Shown: in pieces, positions 5,953-13,027 of the stretch
Layout: each line of letters begins with the position of its first letter
Numbering within the stretch: position 1 is the stretch's first letter
Source of the DNA: Ruminiclostridium sp.
Lineage (GTDB): Bacteria > Bacillota_A > Clostridia > Oscillospirales > Ruminococcaceae
Reading direction: 5' to 3'
DNA length: 15,554 bases
Assembly: GCA_017550775.1 (NCBI GenBank)
Contig: JAFZOA010000582.1
Location: 1-15,554, forward strand
Notes under the pieces: model-generated
Databases searched by the model: none
What the model was told of the DNA's origin: nothing
The model's input: only the letters and a program-made list of their open reading frames with translations
Made by a program: the position numbers and the translations under genes

Positions 5953-7743
5953 ATGAATATCATAAAGAAGTTGCTGCAAAGCGTGCGCGAGTTCAAGGGT
6001 GTTTCGCTGCTAACGCCGCTTTTCATGGTAGGCGAGGTCGTCATGGAGGTAATTATCCCCCTGCTTATGGCGAAGCTTGTGGACGACGGTATAAGCGGCA
6101 ATAACGGCGATGGCGACATGAGCGTTATCCTGCTTATCGGCGGAGCGCTCGCGGTATGCTGTCTCATATCGCTCGCGTTCGGTTTCGCGGGAGCCAGGAC
6201 CGGAGCCAAAGCGGCAATGGGATTTGCCCGCAACCTGCGTAAGGATATGTACTACCGGATACAGGGCTTTTCGTTCTCGAACATCGACAAGTTCTCCACC
6301 GCGAGCCTTGTCACCCGCCTTACAAGCGACGTTACGAGAGTTCAGGATGCGTACCAGATGATACTGCGAATAGCGGTCAGAGCGCCGATAATGATGATCT
6401 TCTCGCTGATAATGGCGTTTGTCATCAATGTTGAGCTGTCGCTTGTATTCGTATCGGTAATTCCGATACTTGCGATAGGTATGATACTTATAATGCGCAC
6501 GGCTCACCCGGTATTCGAGCGCGTTTTCAAGCGCTATGACGACCTCAACAATGTCGTGCAGGAGAACGTGAGTGGAATGCGCGTTGTAAAGGCATTCGTG
6601 CGCGAGGAATATGAGATACAGAAGTTCCGGAAGATCTCCGGCGACATCTACAACGACTTCTCCTTTGCGGAGAAGGTGCTCGCGTTCAACAACCCGCTGA
6701 TGCAGTTCTGTGCTTACGGCGGTATGATCGCGATATCCTGGATAGGCGCGAACCTTATCGTAATCGACGGAACGCTCACCACCGGCGAGCTCATGAGCAT
6801 GACCACCTATGCGATGCAGATACTCATGAACCTGATGATGCTCTCGATGATCTTCGTCATGGTCACAATGTCGCGTGCGTCGGCACAGCGTATCTGCGAG
6901 GTGCTCAATGAGGAAAGCGACATAACCGATCCGGCTTCTCCCGCGGGCGAGGTCGCGGACGGCTCGATAGAGTTCAGAAATGTGAGGTTCGAATATAAGA
7001 AGGGAAGCGGCAAGTACGCCCTCTCGGACATCGACCTTAGCATAAAGTCCGGTGAGACCGTCGGCATAATCGGCGGTACCGGCTCGTCCAAGTCCACACT
7101 CGTCCAGCTGATACCGAGACTGTATGACGTGAGTGAGGGAAGCGTGCTGGTCGGCGGAAAGGACGTGCGCGAGTACGACATAGAGACCCTTCGTGACGCG
7201 GTGGCAATGGTGCTCCAGAAGAACACGCTGTTCTCCGGCACTATCAAGGACAATCTGCAATGGGGCAAGCTTGACGCTACCGACGAGGAAATGATCGAAG
7301 CGTGCAGGCTTGCGCAGGCGGATCCGTTCATACAGGAGTTCCCCGACAAGTACGACACTTACATAGAGCAGGACGGCACCAACGTCTCCGGCGGTCAGAA
7401 GCAGAGACTCTGTATCGCCCGTGCTCTCATGAAGCACCCGAAGATACTCATTCTCGATGATTCCACAAGTGCGGTGGACACGGCGACCGACGCGAAGATA
7501 CGCAAGGCGTTCCGCGAGAAGATCCCCAACACCACCAAGCTTATAATTGCCCAGCGTATCTCGTCTGTCATGGACGCGGACAAGATAATCGTGCTTGACG
7601 GCGGAAAGGTCATGAACGTCGGAACGCACGACGAACTCATGGAGACCAGCCCGATCTACCGCGAGGTATACGAGTCCCAGCAGAGGGGAAGCGAAAGCGT
7701 GGACGAGGTATCCGCGACTCTTGAGAAAGGAAGTGAGGGTTAA
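5953..7743 (+). CDS. ABC exporter subunit with degenerate ATPase site (heterodimer partner 1)
   Basis: A membrane exporter half-transporter: a six-helix type IV (exporter-fold) transmembrane domain at about residues 15-310, then a nucleotide-binding domain at 335-596. Visible motifs: Walker A GGTGSSKS (374-381), Q-loop Gln422, signature VSGGQ (478-482), Walker B ILILDD (498-503) and switch region IAQRISS. The catalytic glutamate after Walker B is Asp503, the sixth Walker A residue is Ser rather than Gly, and the switch histidine is Gln534. This is the known pattern of the degenerate member of heterodimeric exporters of the BmrCD/LmrCD/TM287-288 kind. The ATG at 5953 is the only possible start, since an in-frame TGA lies at 5941; the nearest ribosome binding site, AAAGGAA, is rather far, about 12 bases. 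It overlaps its partner gene by one base (TAATG). Substrate (drug, peptide or lipid) cannot be told from the sequence. Confidence 0.93.
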   Translation: MNIIKKLLQSVREFKGVSLLTPLFMVGEVVMEVIIPLLMAKLVDDGISGNNGDGDMSVILLIGGALAVCCLISLAFGFAGARTGAKAAMGFARNLRKDMYYRIQGFSFSNIDKFSTASLVTRLTSDVTRVQDAYQMILRIAVRAPIMMIFSLIMAFVINVELSLVFVSVIPILAIGMILIMRTAHPVFERVFKRYDDLNNVVQENVSGMRVVKAFVREEYEIQKFRKISGDIYNDFSFAEKVLAFNNPLMQFCAYGGMIAISWIGANLIVIDGTLTTGELMSMTTYAMQILMNLMMLSMIFVMVTMSRASAQRICEVLNEESDITDPASPAGEVADGSIEFRNVRFEYKKGSGKYALSDIDLSIKSGETVGIIGGTGSSKSTLVQLIPRLYDVSEGSVLVGGKDVREYDIETLRDAVAMVLQKNTLFSGTIKDNLQWGKLDATDEEMIEACRLAQADPFIQEFPDKYDTYIEQDGTNVSGGQKQRLCIARALMKHPKILILDDSTSAVDTATDAKIRKAFREKIPNTTKLIIAQRISSVMDADKIIVLDGGKVMNVGTHDELMETSPIYREVYESQQRGSESVDEVSATLEKGSEG

Positions 7744-9698
7744 TGCCTGCAAGAAGGAGAAAACCTGCGGCGGGTACGCAGACCATGATGCTCAAGCGCG
7801 GTCCCGGCGGTCCGAGAGCGGTGGGCGGCGGCGGAAAGCTCGACCCTCAGACCCTGAAACGCCTTCTCGGGTATGTGTTCAAGGGGTATAAGCTCCGGTT
7901 CTTTTTCGTGTTCATCTGCATAGTTATCAACGCGCTCGCGGGTGTAGCCGCGTCGCTGTTCCTGAAGATACTGATAAACGACCATATCACGCCGATGCTT
8001 GAACTGCGGCAGCAGGGCGGTACTCCCGACCTCACTCCGCTGATCGGGGTTCTTGTGGTAATGGGCTGCATATATCTCGTGGGCATGATCTGCGCGTTTT
8101 TGCAGCAGCGCCTCATGGTCAACATTTCCCAGGGTGTGCAGAAGTCCATACGCGACGAGATGTTCGAGAAGATGCAGCGGCTCCCGATAAGCTACTTTGA
8201 CCGCAACACCCACGGTGACATTATGAGCCACTACACCAACGACATCGACACTCTGCGTCAGATGCTCTCCCAGAGCATACCGCAGGCGTTCTCATCGGTG
8301 ATAACGATAGTTGCCGTGTTCATTTCGATGTGCATACTGAGTCTCCCGCTTACCGGCTTCATCGTTGTATCGCTGATCGTGATGATGATGATAACCGGAC
8401 GCATCGCGGGCAAGAGCGGAAAGTTCTTTGTCGCGCAGCAGACCTCTATCGCGGAAGTCAACGGCTACATCGAGGAAATGATAAACGGACAGAAGGTCGT
8501 CAAGGTCTTCAACCACGAGAAACCCGCCGAGCAGGCGTTTGACGAGCTCAACGACGAGCTTTACAACAACGCGCGTGAGGCGAACGGCTTTGCCAACATT
8601 CTCGGACCGATAAACAACAACCTCGGTCATCTCCAGTACGCGCTTATCGCGGTACTCGGCGGCGTGCTTGCGATATACCACGTCGGCGGGCTGCTGCTCG
8701 GAGACATTGCCGCGTTCTTACAGCTCTCCCGCAGCTTCACCATGCCGATAAACCAGATAGTTCAGCAGTTCAACTTCATTATCATGGCGCTTGCCGGTGC
8801 AAAGCGCATCTTCGCGCTTATCGACGAGACCCCCGAGGTTGACGACGGCTATGTTACTCTCGTCAACGCGAAGAAGGATGCGAACGGCGAGATCATCGAG
8901 ACCGCGGAGCACACCGGAATGTGGGCTTGGAAGCACCCCCACGGCACCGGCGATGTCACCTACACCCCGCTTCAGGGCGACGTGCGTATGTCCGAGGTTG
9001 ACTTCGGCTATGTCGAGGACAAGATAGTCCTGCACGATGTCACGCTCTTTGCCGAGCCGGGTCAGAAGATTGCGTTTGTCGGTTCCACGGGCGCGGGCAA
9101 GACCACGATCACCAACCTTATCAACCGCTTCTACGACATCGCGGACGGAAAGATACGCTACGACGGCATAAACATCAACAAGATAAAGAAAGCCGACCTG
9201 CGGCGCTCGCTCGGAATGGTATTACAGGCGACCAACCTGTTCACCGGCACGGTCAAGGAGAATATCCGCTACGGCAAGCTTGACGCGACGGACGAGGAAA
9301 TTGTGGCGGCGGCAAAGCTTGCGAACGCGGACGACTTTATCCGCCGTTTGCCGCAGGGCTACGACACCATGCTTACCGAGAACGGTGCCCAGCTCTCACA
9401 GGGTCAGCGCCAGCTCATTGCCATTGCGCGTGCGGCGATCGCGGATCCACCGGTAATGATACTTGACGAGGCAACGTCGAGCATAGATACCCGTACCGAG
9501 GAGATAGTCTCTAAGGGCATGGACAGTCTTATGAACGGCAGAACGGTGTTCGTCATCGCGCACCGCCTCTCCACTATAAAGAACTCCGATGTTATCATGG
9601 TTCTCGAACAGGGTCGCATCATCGAGCGCGGCAATCACGACAAGCTCATCTCCGAGAAGGGCAGATATTATCGTCTCTATACCGGCGCATTTGAGTAA
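7743..9698 (+). CDS. ABC exporter subunit with intact ATPase residues (heterodimer partner 2)
   Basis: Partner of the preceding subunit: a basic Gly-rich N-terminal extension (residues 1-34), a six-helix exporter transmembrane domain (about 50-355) and a C-terminal nucleotide-binding domain (about 415-651). Motifs: Walker A GSTGAGKT (447-454), Q-loop Gln495, signature LSQGQ (551-555), Walker B VMILDE with catalytic Glu576, switch His607 in IAHRLST. In the heterodimer the competent site would be formed by this subunit's Walker motifs with the partner's VSGGQ, and the degenerate site by the partner's Walker motifs with this LSQGQ. An insert at about 365-412 between the two domains, rich in Gly/His/Trp (GMWAWKHPHGTG), is common in clostridial proteins of this type. 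The ATG overlaps the partner's stop (TAATG) with GGAAGTGAGGG just upstream, so translation is coupled. A terminator follows at 9860. Confidence 0.94.
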   Translation: MPARRRKPAAGTQTMMLKRGPGGPRAVGGGGKLDPQTLKRLLGYVFKGYKLRFFFVFICIVINALAGVAASLFLKILINDHITPMLELRQQGGTPDLTPLIGVLVVMGCIYLVGMICAFLQQRLMVNISQGVQKSIRDEMFEKMQRLPISYFDRNTHGDIMSHYTNDIDTLRQMLSQSIPQAFSSVITIVAVFISMCILSLPLTGFIVVSLIVMMMITGRIAGKSGKFFVAQQTSIAEVNGYIEEMINGQKVVKVFNHEKPAEQAFDELNDELYNNAREANGFANILGPINNNLGHLQYALIAVLGGVLAIYHVGGLLLGDIAAFLQLSRSFTMPINQIVQQFNFIIMALAGAKRIFALIDETPEVDDGYVTLVNAKKDANGEIIETAEHTGMWAWKHPHGTGDVTYTPLQGDVRMSEVDFGYVEDKIVLHDVTLFAEPGQKIAFVGSTGAGKTTITNLINRFYDIADGKIRYDGININKIKKADLRRSLGMVLQATNLFTGTVKENIRYGKLDATDEEIVAAAKLANADDFIRRLPQGYDTMLTENGAQLSQGQRQLIAIARAAIADPPVMILDEATSSIDTRTEEIVSKGMDSLMNGRTVFVIAHRLSTIKNSDVIMVLEQGRIIERGNHDKLISEKGRYYRLYTGAFE

Positions 9699-9702
9699 TG
9701 CA

Positions 9703-9770
9703 GGGCTCCGTCCCTTGACCCCGCGGGGGCTATTCGCCCCCGGTCCCCTTGCGCCGGCGGATTTGCGCAG
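9703..9770. repeat. GC-rich intergenic palindromic element
   Basis: Directly after the ABC operon stop the sequence turns into a run of short complementary G and C blocks: GGGCTCCGTCCC, then GACCCCGC and GGGGGC (9725-9730) TATTC GCCCCC (9736-9741), then GGTCCCC and GCGCCGGCG. There is no T-run, so it is a poor terminator. The composition (GGGCTCCG..CCCTTGACCCC..GGGGGC...GCCCCC) resembles dispersed intergenic palindromes seen in Ruminococcaceae genomes. That resemblance is from memory; only one copy is present here. Confidence 0.4.
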
Positions 9771-9859
9771 CAATATCATAGACGCATGGAGCTATACCGT
9801 AACACGGAACTTTTATGATTTGCAAAAAAACGTAAATACAGTCTTTATCGACAGACATG

Positions 9860-9890
9860 GCTTCTCCGTTACCGGCGAAGCTTTTGTTTG
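9860..9890 (+). terminator. Intrinsic terminator, probably of the ABC exporter operon
   Basis: GCTTC-T-CCG (9860-9868) pairs with CGG-C-GAAGC (9873-9881) with a single T/C mismatch and a TTAC loop, followed directly by TTTTGTTTG. It lies about 160 bases after the ABC operon stop and 14 bases before the mntP promoter -35. The bases between the GC-rich element and this hairpin (about 9771-9859) hold nothing else I can identify. Confidence 0.6.
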
Positions 9891-9903
9891 TCAAAAATTA
9901 TCA

Positions 9904-9932
9904 TTGACTAACCCGGACCGGCATATTATAAT
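9904..9932 (+). promoter_or_regulatory. Sigma-A promoter of mntP
   Basis: TTGACT at 9904-9909 and TATAAT at 9927-9932 with a 17-base spacer. Transcription would start near 9939, so the leader is only about 40 bases and cannot contain a yybP-ykoY manganese riboswitch. A 6-bp inverted repeat, ACCCGG (9911-9916) and CCGGGT (9941-9946), flanks the -10 box and could be an operator, although six bases may be chance. Confidence 0.78.
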
Positions 9933-9979
9933 AGAAAAGACCGGGTACAAGACAATACAAAAAAGGACGGGGAAATATC

Positions 9980-10567
9980 ATAGATATCGCACTGTTTATA
10001 CTTAATAACATTCTGCTCGGTGTCGGGCTTGCAATGGACGCTTTCTCCGTGTCCCTCGCGAACGGACTTAACGAGCCGAACATGAAGCGCGGAAAGTTCT
10101 TCCTTATCGCGGGTACCTTCGCGGTATTCCAGGGTCTCATGCCGATGCTGGGCTGGATCTGCGTACATACGATAGTCACGGTTTTCAGCTCGTTTGAGAG
10201 CTTCATACCGTGGATAGCACTCTCACTGTTGCTTTTCATCGGCGTGAAGATGATATTCGACAGCATTTCCGGCAAGGAGGAAGGCGGGGAACCTGTGGGA
10301 GTCGGCTTCGCCGGGCTGATGATACAGGGCGTAGCGACCTCCATAGACGCGCTTTCCGTCGGCTTCACCATTGCCGAGTACGACCTTCCGGCAGCGGTGA
10401 CAGCCGCGCTGATAATAGCCGCGGTAACCTTTGTGATCTGCGCGGCGGGACTTGAACTCGGGCGAAAGTTCGGCACGAAGCTTGCCGGCAAGGCACAGAT
10501 ACTCGGCGGAGTTATCCTCATCGGCATAGGCCTCGAGATCTTTTTAACAGGCATATTTTTCAAATGA
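9980..10567 (+). CDS. mntP: Manganese efflux pump MntP, start codon non-canonical
   Basis: MntP exports Mn2+ through the cytoplasmic membrane and protects against manganese toxicity. The protein has the family's two-fold repeat: LAMDAFSVSLANGL near the N-terminus and ATSIDALSVGFTIAEY in the middle, each with the conserved membrane Asp, then LGRKFGTKLAGKAQILGGVILIGIGLEI at the C-terminus (split over two family motifs, G...G..AeilGGliLIgiG). The only canonical start, ATG 10034, falls inside the first motif and would delete most of helix 1. Upstream codons encode a fitting helix (IDIALFILNNILLGVGLA) as far as ATC 9977 / ATA 9980, right after AAAGGACGG (9962-9970), and no ATG, GTG or TTG occurs in frame there. 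I therefore place the start at about 9977-9980; the alternatives are an assembly error or a truncated protein from 10034. It has its own promoter and terminator. Confidence 0.88.
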   Translation: MDIALFILNNILLGVGLAMDAFSVSLANGLNEPNMKRGKFFLIAGTFAVFQGLMPMLGWICVHTIVTVFSSFESFIPWIALSLLLFIGVKMIFDSISGKEEGGEPVGVGFAGLMIQGVATSIDALSVGFTIAEYDLPAAVTAALIIAAVTFVICAAGLELGRKFGTKLAGKAQILGGVILIGIGLEIFLTGIFFK

Positions 10568-10583
10568 TCGCCATTATGTAACA

Positions 10584-10614
10584 GAACACCCCCTGTAGGA
10601 ACCAGGGGGTGTTC
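10584..10614. terminator. Bidirectional intrinsic terminator between mntP and the GAP1-like gene
   Basis: GAACACCCCCTG (10584-10595) and CAGGGGGTGTTC (10603-10614) form a perfect 12-bp stem with a TAGGAAC loop. It lies 16 bases after the mntP stop and 14 bases beyond the stop of the convergent minus-strand gene. Flanks are modestly T-rich (GCTTTGAT on plus, TGTTACAT on minus), so it probably serves both transcripts. Confidence 0.85.
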
Positions 10615-10628
10615 GCTTTGATATAATG

Positions 10629-12953
10629 TTACTTTTTCCCGAACAGCTTATGCTTTTTCTCCTTCGGGTCTGCCGCTAAGCGGATATTCCTTATCCTGTC
10701 ATAGCGTTTGAGACGCGCCTCATTCTCCTTAACGAGCTTCTTGTCCACGGACTTGTCGAAGAAGCAGGAATTAATGAAGTTCAAGGTAGGCTCTTTGAAC
10801 GCGCCGAGTCCGAGATCCTTGTATTCCGCGCGGTTCATTACCGCCTCGACTTCTCCTATGAAGCGGTTGAGGTCACGCATCATCTGCTCACAGTCGCGGT
10901 TCAGGATATCGAAATGGGTCTTGTACGCCCCGGTATAGTCTATGTTATACTCGATAGAGCCGCCGGACGCGATCTGACAGGTCGTGTGCTCGAACAGTGC
11001 GAGTATCAGCTCGGGGTACTTGCGGTTGTAGATACCAACCCAGTTCGTGAGCGTCTTCTGCTGGTCGGGCTTGTTCACGAGGTCGTTGAGCTCGAAGATC
11101 ATCGAAAGATCTCTGTTCGCGCCGAGAATGTCGACGTACCGCTGGAACAGCGATATGATCTCGACGTTGTTGAGCTCCGGACAGTCCTCGATGCAGTGCG
11201 AAAGGTCTGTCACGAGCTTCCGGTCGTCCGCCATTTTCGCAATGCTGACCTCATTGAAGCCGGACACGATGCCCGGGATAAAGCAGCTGCTGTGGAAGTA
11301 GTCGTACACGCCGTTCCCGAGGTCTCCGGGAGTGCTTACGATGCTGGATCTTAGCTCCTGCATCACGGCGAACTTGCGCGTCATGCCCGCGTCGTTGATC
11401 TTCGCGGCTACCGGCTCCTTGAAGCTACCGAGGAACGCCGACGCGTAAAGGTCGTACTCGCTCTTTTTGTCGAGCGACATTTCTTCATAGAAGCGGTCGG
11501 TAATGCTGATAGTGTGTTTAAGCGCCGAGAACAGCTTTCCCGTGTCGTTTCCCGCAGTAGCCGAGGCGATGTACCCGCCGACTATCTTCTGATACACGGC
11601 GGCGTTCCTGCTGTTGTTGTCTCTGCGGTACAGGAAGCCCACATATATATAGACGATGTAATCGAATATGTCCGCCGCAAGCTCTGAGCCCTCGTATTCA
11701 TACGAGAAGATCTTGTCGTATATGGTACTGTCGCCGGCGGAGAGGGTATAGATCAGCACGAACGACCATATCCGCTGCGCCTGGCGCTTGTCGTCCTCGC
11801 CGAAGGAGGGATAGTGCTTGTTTATGACCGAGAATATCTCGATGCTCGGCGCATATCCCCCCGCCTTGCAGTTCTCGATCTCGCGCTCCCAGTATCCGTT
11901 TATGCGGTTGAGGAACTTCGCCTTGTTGTCAACGATGTCGTAGAAGTCGTAGAACGAGGCTATTATCCTGCACGCGATCTCCGGCGGAAGGTCGTCGTCC
12001 GCGGAGCCGGAGAGGAACTTCCACATGAAGTATATCTCGTTTATCTTTTCGAGGTTGAAGCGGTCATACGGGTCGACCTTCGGCAGGATATCGTCGAAGT
12101 ACTCATTGAGGGTGGGGTTGTTGTAGGAGAGGATATTGCTCATTACCGTGCGGATGAGCTCATAGTACTGCTTGACCGTTGAGGGCTCGAAACCGCTCAC
12201 ATACGGCTTGTCACCGGTGAGGTCGAAGCAGTAGGCGCTGTTGACGAACTGCTTGCTTAAGTTTATGCCGCAGACGAAGTAGATGCTTATATCCTCATAC
12301 GCGTAGGTGTCGGTAACATGGGTCATGAACCCCATTTTCTTCCTGTACTCTGCGGGGAACGCGGGCGTGAGAATGTTCATAAGCCGTATCGCGTTGAAGG
12401 ATATCTCCTTTGGCGAGCCGGGAAGAGCCACGAAGATCGAGTAGTTGTTCTCCGCCGCGAGGAATATGGCGAGTATGAACTGAGCGAAAATGTCGCTCTT
12501 GAAGAACTTGCTTATTGCGGCGGTATTGTATTCGCGGTCTCTGCACGGAAGGAAGCTGTAATCCACCGCGGGCAGAGTTTCGCTGTCGGGACGCCTGAAA
12601 TCCTCGGAGCGCGTATTCATGAACATAGCAGGGCTGAACGGGCAGATATGGTCGTAAAGCAGAGCGTTGCTCTCGCCCTCGGTCAGCACGAGTGTATGCG
12701 CGATAGAGGAGTTCCTTCCGACATAGTCGTACTCAAACGAAATAGCGGACTGTATAAAACACTGCTTGTATTCCTTGTAGTAGTGGCAGAACTTTATGGG
12801 GTGCTCGTCGCCCGATATGAAGGAGTAATTGTTGTAATTGCTCAGCTCATCGTCCGACATGACGTTGTAGAATTCCGGAGTTGAGGCAAGCGTCTTGTAT
12901 CCCGCGCCGGAAGCACCGCCGGCAGAGCTTCCGAACAGATGCTGGTATGCCAT
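10629..12953 (-). CDS. GTPase-associated protein 1 (GAP1)-like protein
   Basis: A large 774-residue soluble protein without signal peptide or clear membrane segment. Its start MAYQHLFGSSAGGASGAGYKTLAST resembles the opening of GAP1-N domains (begins MAYQQL.Y.s...g..G...F...a.S); GRNSSIAHTLVL (79-90) fits the GR.GN.faHaLv motif; and ILTPAFPAEYRKKMGFMTH (194-212) fits the lLP...R..lsFsT segment. GAP1 proteins were described by comparative genomics beside paired GTPases in predicted NTP-dependent conflict systems, and two GTPase-like genes lie directly upstream here, which supports the call. Biochemical activity is unknown. From about 330 to 740 it is mostly helical-looking and not recognised. 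The C-terminus is basic and ends KLFGKK. The start ATG follows AAGGGAGAG, about 7-9 bases upstream. It is the last gene of the minus-strand module, 74 bases after the GTPase. Confidence 0.62.
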   Translation of the reverse strand: MAYQHLFGSSAGGASGAGYKTLASTPEFYNVMSDDELSNYNNYSFISGDEHPIKFCHYYKEYKQCFIQSAISFEYDYVGRNSSIAHTLVLTEGESNALLYDHICPFSPAMFMNTRSEDFRRPDSETLPAVDYSFLPCRDREYNTAAISKFFKSDIFAQFILAIFLAAENNYSIFVALPGSPKEISFNAIRLMNILTPAFPAEYRKKMGFMTHVTDTYAYEDISIYFVCGINLSKQFVNSAYCFDLTGDKPYVSGFEPSTVKQYYELIRTVMSNILSYNNPTLNEYFDDILPKVDPYDRFNLEKINEIYFMWKFLSGSADDDLPPEIACRIIASFYDFYDIVDNKAKFLNRINGYWEREIENCKAGGYAPSIEIFSVINKHYPSFGEDDKRQAQRIWSFVLIYTLSAGDSTIYDKIFSYEYEGSELAADIFDYIVYIYVGFLYRRDNNSRNAAVYQKIVGGYIASATAGNDTGKLFSALKHTISITDRFYEEMSLDKKSEYDLYASAFLGSFKEPVAAKINDAGMTRKFAVMQELRSSIVSTPGDLGNGVYDYFHSSCFIPGIVSGFNEVSIAKMADDRKLVTDLSHCIEDCPELNNVEIISLFQRYVDILGANRDLSMIFELNDLVNKPDQQKTLTNWVGIYNRKYPELILALFEHTTCQIASGGSIEYNIDYTGAYKTHFDILNRDCEQMMRDLNRFIGEVEAVMNRAEYKDLGLGAFKEPTLNFINSCFFDKSVDKKLVKENEARLKRYDRIRNIRLAADPKEKKHKLFGKK

Positions 12954-12998
12954 AGTATATCTCTCCCTTCAGGTTTATCGTCAAAATGTGAGTTTACC

Positions 12999-13025
12999 AC
13001 CGGTCGTGCGTCAGCTTTGACCGGT
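12999..13025. other. Inverted repeat between GTPase and GAP1-like genes
   Basis: ACCGGTC (12999-13005) and GACCGGT (13019-13025) are exact inverted repeats with a 13-base spacer, beginning 3 bases after the GTPase stop in transcript direction. On the minus strand it is followed by GGTAAACTCACATTTTG, which has no strong T-run, so it may reduce rather than end transcription into the GAP1-like gene, or stabilise the upstream mRNA. Confidence 0.35.
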
Positions 13026-13027
13026 CA

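Noticed and set aside
5847..6104. 85-codon frame across the ABC leader, a possible leader peptide
   Set aside because: It runs out of frame far into the ABC gene and encodes compositionally implausible sequence; internal ATGs at 5928 and 5940 share the ribosome binding site by chance.
6010..7752. 580-codon minus-strand open frame opposite the first ABC subunit
   Set aside because: Shadow of a gene with all ABC motifs; GC-rich codon bias keeps the antisense frame open.
9699..9979. yybP-ykoY manganese riboswitch expected before a manganese exporter gene
   Set aside because: The mntP promoter leaves a leader of about 40 bases, too short for the riboswitch, and its conserved loop sequences were not seen upstream.
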